From: Mycolicibacterium arenosum
GTDB taxonomy: Bacteria > Actinomycetota > Actinomycetes > Mycobacteriales > Mycobacteriaceae
Direction of reading: 5' to 3'
Assembly: GCF_024320865.1 (NCBI RefSeq)
Contig: NZ_JANDBD010000007.1
Coordinates: forward strand, 62,001-126,000
DNA length: 64,000 bases
A model generated the notes under the pieces. The model saw only the letters and a program-made list of their open reading frames with translations, had not been told where the DNA came from and did no database searches. Each line of letters opens with the position of its first letter. Position 1 is the first letter of the stretch. A program made the translations under genes and the position numbers. Below are positions 16,201 to 24,438 of the stretch, piece by piece.

Positions 16201-18729
16201 CGCGGCAGGGCGCGGCACTTCCTGGCGGAGTTGCGGACCGCGCCGGACTCGATCCCGCTTGCGGCGGTGCAGCAGGCCGACGAGATCGCCGCCACGCTCA
16301 CGTCGGGCGCGATGAGCCACGGCGCGCTGGTCGCGAACGCCCATGAGGCCGTCGCGCACGGCACCAACATGGTGGGCGGCCTGTCGAACTGCGGTGAGGG
16401 CGGCGAGCACATCAGCCGCTACGGCACCATCCGCGGCTCGCGCATCAAGCAGTTCGCGTCGGGCCGGTTCGGGATCTGGGCCGGCTACCTGGCCGACCCG
16501 ATGCTGCGCGAGCTGGAGATCAAGATCGGTCAGGGCGCGAAACCCGGTGAGGGCGGCCAGCTTCCGGCGCCCAAGGTGACGGTGCAGATCGCGGCGGCTC
16601 GCGGCGGCACGCCCGGCGTCGAGCTCGTCTCGCCCCCTCCGCACCACGACACCTACTCGATCGAGGACCTCGCGCAGCTGATCCACGACTGCAAGGCCGC
16701 ACGCGTGCGGGTGATCGTGAAGCTGGTGTCCAGTGAGGGCATCGGCATCATCGCCGCCGGCGTCGCAAAGGCGGGCGCCGACGTCATCAACGTCGCGGGC
16801 AACACCGGTGGCACCGGCGCGGCCGCGGTGACGTCGCTGAAGTACGCCGGGCGCTCGGCGGAGATCGGCGTCGCCGAGGTGCATCAGGCTCTGGTGGCCA
16901 ACGGGATTCGGCAGAAGGTGGTGCTGCGGGCGTCGGGCGCGCACCAGACGGCCAGCGACGTGGTGAAGTCGGCGCTGCTGGGCGCGGACAGCTACGAGTT
17001 CGGCACCACCGCGCTGATGATGCTCAAGTGCGTGATGGCCAAGAACTGCAACATCAAGTGCCCGGCCGGGTTGACCACCAACGCCGAGGCCTTCGAAGGT
17101 GATCCGCGCGCGCTGGCGCAGTACCTGCTGAACATCTCGCACGAGGTGCGGGAGATCCTGGCGGTGCTCGGACTGCCGTCGCTGCGGCACGCCCGCGGGC
17201 GGACCGACCTGCTGCATCTTCTGGACCACCCGTCGAGCATCGGCAGGCTGGACCTGCGGGCGATGCTGGCTCCCGCGCAGGGTTTCGTGCCGGAGAACCC
17301 GATCTACCTGGAGAAGGACTACGCGGTCGACGACGCGTTCCTGGCGCAGCTGAACCTCGACGGCGTGGTCATGGATCCGGTGGAACTGGGCAACATGAAC
17401 AAGAGCGTCGGCGGTCAGCTGGCCATCGACATCGAGCGGATGCTGAACCACCCCGGACCGGACGGCGTCGCCACCGGTAGCGCGGTCGCGACCGACCACC
17501 GCGGTCGGCGCTACCTGCTGCCGGACAGCGTCGTCATCACGACGACGGGATCCGCGGGCCAGAGCTACGGCGCGTTCTGCAACGACGGAATGACGTTGAC
17601 GCATCAGGGAACCTGCAACGACGGCGTCGGTAAGAGCCAGTGCGGCGGCAGCATCACGGTGCGCTCCCCCGGCGGCGGGTCGACGCAGCCGGGCGGCAAC
17701 GTGCTGATCGGCAACTTCGCGCTGTTCGGCGCGTCGGGCGGCCGGCTGTTCGTCGAGGGCGAGGCCGGTGACCGGTTCGCGGTGCGCAACTCCGGCGCCA
17801 CCGCGGTGGTCGAGGGCGTCGGCGAGTTCCTCTGCGAGTACATGACGAACGGCGCGGTGTTCAATATCGGCGGCTTCGGCAAGGGTGTCGCCAACGGGAT
17901 GAGCGGCGGCTTCCTCTACCAGTACGACCCGACCGGCGACCTGCCGTCGAAGGTCAGCGCCGACTCGGTCACGCTGGCCCCGGTCACCGACGCGCCGTTC
18001 CACGAGGTGGCGGCGCGCACGCTGCTGGAGTGGCACGTCGCGGCCACCGGATCGGTGAAAGCCAGTCAGCTGCTCGCCGATTGGGAGACGACGCGCCAGC
18101 ACGTGGTGTACGCGATGCCGCGAGCGCTGCTGCAGTACCAGGACGCCGACGCGATCCTGTCGTCCAAGACGCGCAAGGAACTGCTCGACGAACTGGCCGT
18201 CGCGCTGGCGGGGCATCAGGTGGCGAAGTTCAAGCGGTCCTACCGCGACGACGAGTACGTGCTGGGTGGTGCGGTGCCGGGGTACGGCGTCACCGACACC
18301 GAGCAGATGTACGTGCTGCTCAACACCTACACGGTGCTGAACATGGCTCAGCAGCTGGCGCTTTCGCGGCTGCCGGGTGTCACCGATGTCTCCGACCCGG
18401 CCGTCGGCAAGACGGTGCGCAACCTGGTGCTCACCGAGGACTTCTTCCTCATCCAGAAGCTGCAGAAGTACGCGCGCGAGGCCGTCGACAGCTTCACCGA
18501 CGAGAACCTGGCGGTGTTCATCGCGAACAAGCGGATCACCGATTACAAGACCGCGCTGGCGCATCGCAACGTGCTGTCGATGGACAGTCCCGGCACGTAC
18601 GGCTGGATCCTGGACCAGGACACCAGGAACGTGGAGCGGATCGGCCGGCTGCCGTCGTTCGAGGAGCTGTTCGCCGCCCAGTCGGTGCCGGACGTGGCCG
18701 CGTCGTTCGAGTCATTGGAGAGCGCATGA
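13276..18729 (+). CDS. Divergent, extended GltB-type glutamate synthase-related protein
   Basis: An 1817-aa protein, about 300 residues longer than ordinary GltB. Domain order: class II glutamine amidotransferase with nucleophile Cys14 (SSCGVGF, so a 13-residue propeptide would be removed), central domain (about 480-770), FMN-binding synthase barrel (QGAKPGEGGQLPAPKV, then SPPPHHDTYSIEDLAQLI), and GXGXG domain (about 1330-1570), followed by an extra C-terminal region of about 240 residues of no recognised family. Several GltB hallmarks differ: the 3Fe-4S cysteines are C1252-x5-C1258-x3-C1262 instead of x5/x4, SNTGEGGE reads SNCGEGGE, and the usual DGG near GLKTGRDV reads SGAHQTASDV. GTG start with AAGGGG upstream. 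It is coupled to a diflavin reductase (ATGA overlap), and no GltD is present in the window. Confidence 0.88.
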   Translation: MSGLYDPDQEKSSCGVGFLTRKDGRQTHEVIQKLHEALCAVPHRGGMSSEGVGDGAGVNLDLSLRFFRKVTGRSDLDLGSFGVGNFFLPNDPAFHAEAETVIREALAAQGFDILVERDVPVDETAIRPAAIKYQLPVRQWVFATGNGGPLSDRSIHDALMAIEEVAYTRPQLRGLYPLSLSARTQVLKGRLNSNEVVPYFSDLSDPRMEVHSMFFHTRFSTNTEPNATMAQPFRLMAHNGELNTDKKNRLSDNAVALARNREIIRPYGQSDSCRLDQTLQNRVLEDDLDLVTAVVAMMPPAWENDPTLSPEVRAMLEFFSLYEEKNDGPAALIFGDGRYIGARLDRLGLRPLRTVETAEYLGVMSEAGQLYFPPEEVTKRGRIEAGGMLYYDHSRRRTFGTTEALEMLAAQQDYRSMVAEARVNLGDLPAVPPEGQLSPARYNGDLNRYQRYVAYSLNQESFKFLMDPMLATGQEKISAMGYGAAINALSNHEGGIARYFSQRFAQVTNPPLDSIREADGMTLRVALGAKPNSGAPPAPQIMIQTPILTHLDMLKIRDQKQTPVKRFGSRYRVVLNDGEANSTALIKGIDDLCDEVEAFARDTGGIAVVSDRHVSSELAAMPMTIVISAINQRLIEQGLRRRVSVIVESGQVCSSHHVATVLGFGASAVYSLGVQMRAEEKFGPDEASIVAAFKRFKKAAEKSLMKTMGRVGLCTVESYIGGEFFEPSYLDTNGPVLDKYFPNVISVVGGVGFRTLSDTSAEWHGRALEVGGEKDLPLLGLFKERAEGAGHSYGTTAVRGFVDMTEEAIAFGDEARPKNPDMADPLFLRTLPLHQLEGAFGLDDEAYRNNSFEEMTPRAINSFDITPGYRSFVFAINAERARRPAALRDVLAFPADVNFATTAEEFRFEMGQFAYFGNNSYLVRGLTISRVEDEFTLKLSHGPERLQALADSLLLRFGDAIVDYEVTGDRLRVTARGRARHFLAELRTAPDSIPLAAVQQADEIAATLTSGAMSHGALVANAHEAVAHGTNMVGGLSNCGEGGEHISRYGTIRGSRIKQFASGRFGIWAGYLADPMLRELEIKIGQGAKPGEGGQLPAPKVTVQIAAARGGTPGVELVSPPPHHDTYSIEDLAQLIHDCKAARVRVIVKLVSSEGIGIIAAGVAKAGADVINVAGNTGGTGAAAVTSLKYAGRSAEIGVAEVHQALVANGIRQKVVLRASGAHQTASDVVKSALLGADSYEFGTTALMMLKCVMAKNCNIKCPAGLTTNAEAFEGDPRALAQYLLNISHEVREILAVLGLPSLRHARGRTDLLHLLDHPSSIGRLDLRAMLAPAQGFVPENPIYLEKDYAVDDAFLAQLNLDGVVMDPVELGNMNKSVGGQLAIDIERMLNHPGPDGVATGSAVATDHRGRRYLLPDSVVITTTGSAGQSYGAFCNDGMTLTHQGTCNDGVGKSQCGGSITVRSPGGGSTQPGGNVLIGNFALFGASGGRLFVEGEAGDRFAVRNSGATAVVEGVGEFLCEYMTNGAVFNIGGFGKGVANGMSGGFLYQYDPTGDLPSKVSADSVTLAPVTDAPFHEVAARTLLEWHVAATGSVKASQLLADWETTRQHVVYAMPRALLQYQDADAILSSKTRKELLDELAVALAGHQVAKFKRSYRDDEYVLGGAVPGYGVTDTEQMYVLLNTYTVLNMAQQLALSRLPGVTDVSDPAVGKTVRNLVLTEDFFLIQKLQKYAREAVDSFTDENLAVFIANKRITDYKTALAHRNVLSMDSPGTYGWILDQDTRNVERIGRLPSFEELFAAQSVPDVAASFESLESA

Positions 18730-20468
18730 CGAAGATCGCCTACATCCCGCCGGACGCGCCGTTCAACGAGGATCAGCGCGCCTGGATCTCGGGCTTCCTA
18801 GCGGGATTGCACTCGCGGCTGGCGATGAACGTCAACGCCCCGCCGCCGCCCGTCGCCGAGCAGGTGGAGCCGGGGCCGTCGCTGCGGATCCTGTACGGAA
18901 CGCAGACCGGCAACGCCGAGGGCGTCGCGAATGACGCTGCGGCGGCGGCGAAGACGCAGGGCTTCGACGTGACGGTCAGCGGGCTCGACGAGATCGAGCT
19001 CGACGAGTTCGCGGGGCTGAAGTACGTGCTGATCGTGACGTCGACCTACGGCGAGGGCGAGATGCCCGACAACGCCGAGCTGTTCTGGGAGGCGCTGGCG
19101 GCCGACGTGGCGCCGCGGATGGAGGGCGTCTCGTTCGGCGTGCTGGCGTTGGGCGACACCGGGTACGACGGGTTCTGTCAGGCGGGCAAGCTCTTCGACA
19201 TGCGCCTGGAGCAGCTCGGCGCGCAGCGGGTGCTGCAGCGCGTCGACTGCGACGTCGACTACGAGACGGACGCCGCGGAGTGGATTCAGCACGCGCTGAC
19301 GGCGCTGGTGCCGACGTCGGGTGCGACCGGCATGCCGAGTGCGCCGCCGCCGAGCGCGGTCGCCCGGTCGGGGTGGACGCGCAAGAACCCGTTCGTCGCC
19401 GAGGTCGCGACCAACCGGCTGCTGTCGGGGGCGGGGTCGGACAAGGAGATCCGGCACATCGAGTTCGCGTTGGCGGACAGCGGAATCGAGTACGAGGCCG
19501 GCGACGCGCTAGGCGTCATCCCGGAGAACGATCCGGCACTGGTCGATGCGATCGCCGAGCACTTCCGGGTGTCGATCGGCACGCTGGTCGACGACGAGCC
19601 GCTCGGCGAGCTGCTGGGGCAGCGCTACGAGATCAGCGTTCCGAGCAAGGATCTGCTGGGCGAGGTGGAGAGCCGCGCCGACAACGAGGAGCTGTCGCAC
19701 GTGCTGCGCGGCGGCGTGAAGGAGACGCTGGAGCGCTGGCTGTACGGCAAGGACGTGCTGGACATCCTGCGCATCGCCGATAACAGTCTGAGCGTCGAGG
19801 AGTTCGTCGGGCTGCTGAAACCGCTTCAGCACCGGGCGTATTCGATCTCATCGTCTCCGCTGGCGAATCCCGATTCGATTCACCTGACGGTGGCGGCGGT
19901 GCGGTACCAGTCGAACGGCCGGGAGCGCGGCGGCGTGTGCTCGACGTTCCTGGCCGACCGCGACGCGAAGGCGAGGATCTTCCTGCAGCCGAACAAGTCG
20001 TTCCGGGTGCCGGTCGATGACGACACCCCGATGGTGATGGTCGGCCCCGGCACGGGCGTGGCGCCGTTCCGGGCGTTCCTGCAGGAGCGGGCGCTACGCG
20101 GAGCTAAGGGCCGCAATTGGCTGTTCTTCGGCGATCAGCACCGGGCGCACGACTTCGCCTACGAGGACGAGATCACCGGCTGGCAGCAGTCGGGTGTGCT
20201 GAATCGATTGGAGCTGGCCTTCTCTCGCGATCAGACCGAGAAGATCTACGTCCAGACCCGGATGCTCGAACACGGGCAGGAGCTGTTCAGCTGGCTCGAG
20301 GAGGGCGGGCACTTCTACGTATGCGGCGACGCGACCCGGATGGCCAAGGACGTCGACAAGGCGCTGCACGTAGTCGTCGCCGAGCACGGCGGCCTGGACG
20401 CGGACGGTGCGACGGAGTACGTCAACTCGCTCAAGCGGGAGAAGCGGTACGTCCGCGACGTGTACTGA
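18726..20468 (+). CDS. CysJ/CPR-type diflavin reductase coupled to the GltB-like gene
   Basis: A 580-aa cytoplasmic flavoprotein. Order: an N-terminal segment APFNEDQRAWISGFLAGL seen in sulfite-reductase flavoproteins; a flavodoxin FMN domain (YGTQTGNAEGVAND near 57, TSTYGEGEMPDN near 103); a connecting domain; the FAD-binding RAYSISSS (near 372) and GGVCSTFL; and the NADPH-binding GPGTGVAPFRAFLQER (near 440) and YVCGDATRMAKDVD. The final residue is Tyr (YVRDVY), matching the aromatic C-terminus that stacks on FAD in this family. It begins inside the stop of the GltB-like gene, so it most likely passes NADPH electrons to that protein in place of GltD. Assimilatory sulfite reductase as partner is possible but no hemoprotein gene is near. 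Confidence 0.92.
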   Translation: MTKIAYIPPDAPFNEDQRAWISGFLAGLHSRLAMNVNAPPPPVAEQVEPGPSLRILYGTQTGNAEGVANDAAAAAKTQGFDVTVSGLDEIELDEFAGLKYVLIVTSTYGEGEMPDNAELFWEALAADVAPRMEGVSFGVLALGDTGYDGFCQAGKLFDMRLEQLGAQRVLQRVDCDVDYETDAAEWIQHALTALVPTSGATGMPSAPPPSAVARSGWTRKNPFVAEVATNRLLSGAGSDKEIRHIEFALADSGIEYEAGDALGVIPENDPALVDAIAEHFRVSIGTLVDDEPLGELLGQRYEISVPSKDLLGEVESRADNEELSHVLRGGVKETLERWLYGKDVLDILRIADNSLSVEEFVGLLKPLQHRAYSISSSPLANPDSIHLTVAAVRYQSNGRERGGVCSTFLADRDAKARIFLQPNKSFRVPVDDDTPMVMVGPGTGVAPFRAFLQERALRGAKGRNWLFFGDQHRAHDFAYEDEITGWQQSGVLNRLELAFSRDQTEKIYVQTRMLEHGQELFSWLEEGGHFYVCGDATRMAKDVDKALHVVVAEHGGLDADGATEYVNSLKREKRYVRDVY

Positions 20469-20481
20469 TCCCCGGCGAGCC

Positions 20482-21072
20482 CTAGCTGCCGAACGGGATG
20501 ATGTTGATCGTCTTCGTCGCCGTGACCGGCGCACCGCCGTCGGGCGGCGTGACGGAGATGTTGATGGTGTAGGCCCCGGCGACGTGCTTGATGTAGATCG
20601 CGTTGTCGTAACCCCGTGCACCGCCGGTGCAGTCGCCGCTGCGCCGCCGCTCGTCGAGCCCGTTCGGCCCCGTGACGTCGATGACGACGGCGCACTCGTC
20701 GGAGTCGACGTCGCCGTTCTCGCCGCGGGCGTCCCACTCCAGTTCGAAGTTGGCGCCGCGTGAGCAGTTGTTCTCGGGCTCGAGCTGGTACAGGTCGGCG
20801 CCGACCTCGTCCATGCAGAACAGCCCGACCGGCTCGATCTCCACTGAACGGATCGCGGTCTCCGACACCGACGTCGTGGTGGTCGGGGTCGTCGTCGTGG
20901 TCGTCGTTGTAGTCGTCGCGGTCGTAGTGGTCCGCGATGTCGTGGTCGTCGTCGGCGTGCTGGACGTCGTCGACGACGACGACGATTCCGCGGCGGGTTG
21001 GCCACCGCTCGAACACCCGACCGCCGTTGCAGCAACCGCGATTACCGTCAGTGCAATACGCGTCAACCCCAC
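20482..21072 (-). CDS. Ser/Thr-rich secreted lipoprotein, unknown function
   Basis: A 196-aa protein with a lipoprotein signal (LTRIALTVIAVAATAVGC, Cys20 as lipidation site), then a low-complexity Ser/Thr linker of about 48 residues that is nearly all Thr between 40 and 66, then a compact C-terminal domain of about 125 residues with four Cys (FCMDE, NNCSR, DECAV, DCTGG) that could form two disulfides, and beta-rich segments ending TATKTINIIPFGS. The GTG start gives the signal peptide directly. The gene lies 108 bp downstream of the kinase-protease gene on the same strand and converges with the diflavin reductase gene, 13 bp apart. The Thr-rich stalk suggests a surface-displayed, possibly O-mannosylated domain. 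Family not recognised. Confidence 0.75.
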   Translation of the reverse strand: MGLTRIALTVIAVAATAVGCSSGGQPAAESSSSSTTSSTPTTTTTSRTTTTATTTTTTTTTTPTTTTSVSETAIRSVEIEPVGLFCMDEVGADLYQLEPENNCSRGANFELEWDARGENGDVDSDECAVVIDVTGPNGLDERRRSGDCTGGARGYDNAIYIKHVAGAYTINISVTPPDGGAPVTATKTINIIPFGS

Positions 21073-21180
21073 CTGCGCCCTCCCGGTCCCCGTTGATCCG
21101 AAACCCGTTGTCGGGATTCGCCGGTGGGAAGGTATCAGATCGCAGGCTCGGCGGATTGCATTTGCTGCATCGGTCGACTT

Positions 21181-22935
21181 CTACGTGACGCAGGCACCGG
21201 TGGGGACCTTCGCGGTGTTGCCCAGCTTGATCATCTGGACGTTCAACTGGCTCGATGTCAGGGCGTAGCCGGTGTCGGCGTCGTTCGCGTCAGCGGCGAC
21301 GACGAGGCCCAGCACGCGGCCGCCGGTGTCGATCAGCGGCCCGCCGGAGTCGCCCTGTCGCACCGTGCCCCTGAACGTGTAGGTCTCGCGGGCGACCGTC
21401 GACGTGCGATAGACGTCCGGCCCGTTCAGCTGGATGATCTCGCGGATACGGGCAGGGGTGGCGGTGAAATCCTCCCCTCCGGGATAGCCCAGGATCACGG
21501 CGTCGGCGCCCGTGGGGACCTCGCCGCCGTCGAAAGCCAGAGGCGCCGAGGGAAGATCCGGTACGTCGAGAAGCGCGACGTCGTCGGCCGGGTCGTAAGA
21601 CGTCACGTGGGCGTCGTACGTCCGGCCGTCGGCCTCGACGGTGACGGTGTCCGATCCGGCGACGTTGCGCGCAGTGGTCATCACCCGGTTGGGCGCGACG
21701 ACGAATCCACTGCCCGCGTTCACTTGTCGACACGACGATGCCACGGCCCGGATCTTGACGACGCTCGGCCGCGCGGTTGCAACGGCGGGGATGAGGCCCA
21801 ACGACTGGTCGGGCGGATCGACCGCGACCTGCTGCGTGTCGACCCCCAGGGCGGCCGCCGGCGCGGGTTCGTAGCTCGATTCCGCAGACGGGCCGTTCAG
21901 CGTCACGGTCGTGGCCACTGTCGCGATGACGATCGCGACAACAGCTGCGGCAGGGACGAGTACGCGTTTGCGCCGCCACGACGAGCGCGCCACAGCTGGA
22001 GCAGCCGGTCGCAGCATCGTCACATCCGAGTGGAGATCCGACTGATCTGCGGCCGATGCGAATGTGGACACTGTGACGGGACCGGATGACGTCGGAGCCG
22101 GTTCGACCGCATCCGGTGCCGCCGACCCGCTGACGGCCTCTCGTGCGGCGGTCGCCAGCTCGAGCGCGGTCTGATAGCGCTTCTCGGGTGCCTTGGCCAT
22201 GCCTTTGGCGATGACGGTGTCGAAGCGCTCGTCCACCCACGGACGGTCGACCGAGGGCCTCGGCGGTGGCGCGCCCAGATGTCCGCCGAATTGGAGCTCG
22301 GGACTGTCACCGGGGAACGGCTTTGTCCCGGTGAGGCATTCGTAGAGCACGCACGCCAATGCGTAGACATCGGAGCGGGCGTCGATCTCCGGGTTGGTGA
22401 AGCGCTCCGGGGCCATGTACCCCCACGTGCCGATGACGTTGCCGCTGCCGGTCATGTCGGTGTCGGCGACGACGCGGGCGATCCCGAAGTCGATCAGGTA
22501 GGCGAAGTCGTCGTCCTCGAGCAGGACGTTGGAGGGCTTGACGTCGCGGTGGACCATCCCGGCGGTGTGGGCGGCGTGCAGCGCCAACGCGACCTGCTCG
22601 ATGATCCCCACGGCACGCGAGGGCTCCAGCGGACCGTCGCGGAGAAGCGTGTCGAGATCGCGACCCTGGACCATCCGCATGTCCAGATACAGGCGGCCGT
22701 CGATCTCGCCGTAGGTGTGAATCGGGATGACGTGTCGGTTGTTCAGCCGTGTGGCCGCGTGGGCTTCACGCCGGAAGCGCTGCAGGAACGTCTTGTCGTG
22801 GGAGAGGTGCGCGTGCACCACCTTCAGGGCGACGACCCGGTCGGTGTTCGTGTCATAGGCGCGCCACACCTCGCCCATGCCGCCGCGGCCGAGCAACGCC
22901 AGCAGTTGGTAGTGCCCGAATGAGGTGCCCTCCAC
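21181..22935 (-). CDS. Ser/Thr protein kinase fused to a trypsin-like domain
   Basis: A 584-aa membrane protein. The cytoplasmic kinase (about 1-270) has LLGRGGMGEVWRAY, VALKVVHAH, MVHRDVKPSNVLL, LIDFGIARV and GYMAPERF, so all catalytic residues are present. One membrane helix lies at about 320-345. The extracellular part (about 385-584) resembles an S1C/trypsin-like protease such as MarP/HtrA: SGFVVAPNRVMTTARNVAG, DPADDVALLDV, GYPGGEDF, and RQGDSGGPLID with Ser530. Asp452 and Ser530 are in place, but the position of the catalytic His reads Arg423 (CGC; TTARNVAG in place of the usual TNAHVVAG), so proteolysis is unlikely. It may sense a ligand or peptide and signal to the kinase. A lipoprotein gene follows on the same strand. 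Confidence 0.9.
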   Translation of the reverse strand: MEGTSFGHYQLLALLGRGGMGEVWRAYDTNTDRVVALKVVHAHLSHDKTFLQRFRREAHAATRLNNRHVIPIHTYGEIDGRLYLDMRMVQGRDLDTLLRDGPLEPSRAVGIIEQVALALHAAHTAGMVHRDVKPSNVLLEDDDFAYLIDFGIARVVADTDMTGSGNVIGTWGYMAPERFTNPEIDARSDVYALACVLYECLTGTKPFPGDSPELQFGGHLGAPPPRPSVDRPWVDERFDTVIAKGMAKAPEKRYQTALELATAAREAVSGSAAPDAVEPAPTSSGPVTVSTFASAADQSDLHSDVTMLRPAAPAVARSSWRRKRVLVPAAAVVAIVIATVATTVTLNGPSAESSYEPAPAAALGVDTQQVAVDPPDQSLGLIPAVATARPSVVKIRAVASSCRQVNAGSGFVVAPNRVMTTARNVAGSDTVTVEADGRTYDAHVTSYDPADDVALLDVPDLPSAPLAFDGGEVPTGADAVILGYPGGEDFTATPARIREIIQLNGPDVYRTSTVARETYTFRGTVRQGDSGGPLIDTGGRVLGLVVAADANDADTGYALTSSQLNVQMIKLGNTAKVPTGACVT

Positions 22936-23043
22936 AGCACCTCCCCCACCAGACAGTCGACTCGCACCGAGTTCAGAGAATAGGGCACAGTCAAAATCCG
23001 ACCCGTTATCGCCGCGGGCCGGCCACTGTCAGTACGGGCGGAC

Positions 23044-23211
23044 TCAGGCGTCCGCGCTGCGGTGCCGCCCGACGTAGTCGCCCGAGGACGACTCGGGACT
23101 CCAGCCGAGCCCGAAGAGTTCGTAGCCGCCGAAGCCGTTGAGCGCCGACGCCGACTGCGCCGAGCCGGTGTCAACGGAAACATTGGACTGGTGAACGGCG
23201 ATCTCGTTCAT
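23044..23211 (-). CDS. Small 55-aa protein, unknown function
   Basis: A 55-codon frame starting with ATG and preceded by a good Shine-Dalgarno sequence (GGGAG, 5 bases upstream). Third codon positions are about 90 percent G or C, matching the neighbours, which argues for a real gene. The product begins MNEIAVHQSNVSV and has a Gly/aromatic core NGFGGYELFGLGW near residues 26-38, then a charged tail SSGDYVGRHRSADA. There is no membrane segment or export signal. It lies 71 bp downstream of the BrkB gene on the same strand and 108 bp upstream of the kinase-protease gene. It could be a ribosomal peptide precursor or a small regulatory protein; I do not recognise a family. Confidence 0.55.
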   Translation of the reverse strand: MNEIAVHQSNVSVDTGSAQSASALNGFGGYELFGLGWSPESSSGDYVGRHRSADA

Positions 23212-23282
23212 CGGTACTCCCGTGTCGCGCCAACTGATGTGGGCGTCAATTACCCGGCCGCGGCGACGGCCAAACCACGGGG

Positions 23283-24251
23283 TTACGGCTTCTCGGCCGC
23301 CTCCTCGTCGTAGCTGACGTGGATCCGCTCGAAGCCCTTGGCCTGCTCGGCCTTCGCCTTCCGCGCATAGGTCCTGCGGTCCGCGGGCGTGAGTTCGACG
23401 TCGTCGGTGAAGACCGTCAGCAACGCGCGCGGATACAGCCTGTCGACCGCGACCGCGTTGATCTCCGCGCACATGACCAACGTGATCGAGACGAGGAACA
23501 GGAACGCCAGCAGCCCGAGTACGACGGCGAACACGGCGTTGACCGCACTCGCGGTCGACACCGAGTGGGCGACGTAGCCCGCGCCGAACCACTGCAGCAG
23601 CTGCCACACGACGGCGGCCACAGCGGCACCCGGAAGAAGTTGTCGGACAGTCAGTTTGCGCGTCGTCGTGACCCGGAACGCGACCAGGCAGATGCCGGCG
23701 TTGATGACCACCGCCGCCACGACGAACCCCGCCCTGCCCCACCATCCGAGGAAGTCCGCCGACTGGCCGACCGCCGAGAGTGCCGTCGTCGCGAGCGCCG
23801 CTGTGCCCAGGACCAGCAGCAGGACCAGGCTGCGAATACGGCCGCGAATCGGGTCTGGACGACGGTGCTTCGGCACGGCCCACACGGTGTCCATGGCGTT
23901 CTGCACGGCCACACCGACGCCGAGTCCGCCGTAGAGCGCACCGGCGATGCCGACGACCACCGCGACCGTTCCCCCGGACAGCTGCTGCGGCTCGCCGAGT
24001 TGATCGCCGATCACCGGGAGCTGGCTGAGCGCCGTGTCCAGGACCTGTCGCTGAAGATCCGGATGCCCGGCCAGGACGACGCCCAGAGTCGTGGTCAACA
24101 GGAGCAGCAGCGGAAACAGCGACACGAAGGCGTAGTAGGTGATCAGCGCCGCGAGGTAACCGCCCTGATCGTCGATGTACTTGTAGACGACGGCAATGGC
24201 GAAGCCGACTGCCCGGCTGCGCTGCTGCACCCTGTCCAGCCACTGGACCAT
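23283..24251 (-). CDS. YihY/BrkB-family inner membrane protein
   Basis: A 322-aa polytopic membrane protein. The YihY signature is clear at the N-terminus (YLAALITYYAFVSLFPLLLL), followed by about five more hydrophobic helices: GTVAVVVGIAGALYGGLG, SLVLLLVLGTAALATTALSA, GFVVAAVVINAGICLVAF, LLPGAAVAAVVWQLLQWF and NAVFAVVLGLLAFLFLVS. The C-terminal 60 residues are charged and cytoplasmic, rich in Lys/Glu. Family members were once called ribonuclease BN or BrkB; current views favour a transporter or envelope role, and the biochemical function is not settled. The gene is followed on the same strand by the 55-aa small protein, possibly co-transcribed. Confidence 0.92.
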   Translation of the reverse strand: MVQWLDRVQQRSRAVGFAIAVVYKYIDDQGGYLAALITYYAFVSLFPLLLLLTTTLGVVLAGHPDLQRQVLDTALSQLPVIGDQLGEPQQLSGGTVAVVVGIAGALYGGLGVGVAVQNAMDTVWAVPKHRRPDPIRGRIRSLVLLLVLGTAALATTALSAVGQSADFLGWWGRAGFVVAAVVINAGICLVAFRVTTTRKLTVRQLLPGAAVAAVVWQLLQWFGAGYVAHSVSTASAVNAVFAVVLGLLAFLFLVSITLVMCAEINAVAVDRLYPRALLTVFTDDVELTPADRRTYARKAKAEQAKGFERIHVSYDEEAAEKP

Positions 24252-24438
24252 GGCGGACCCCGTCTCTCGCTGCCGTCGTTTCGGGGCGTGATACCCCGTC
24301 CGACACAGTTCACCACGAGGCGACTTCGGTCCGATCCGCCTGTCGTCGCGGTGACGCGGTCCGCCTGTTCCTCACCCGATACCGATGCCTGCACACCCGC
24401 CACAACTTGCGTATCCTGCGTAGAGGAAGGAGTGTCCC

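Noticed and set aside
14587..18564. Long open frame antisense to the GltB-like gene
   Set aside because: Reflects the G/C-rich third positions of the real gene; composition is Arg/His/Val-rich with no domain and no ribosome-binding site.
18726..20468. Assimilatory sulfite reductase flavoprotein as the role of the diflavin gene
   Set aside because: Domain match is good, but no sulfite reductase hemoprotein or cys gene is near and it is coupled to the GltB-like gene, so that partner is more likely.
20880..20990. Triplet-like repeat tract
   Set aside because: Simply encodes the poly-Thr stalk of the lipoprotein; not an independent repeat element.
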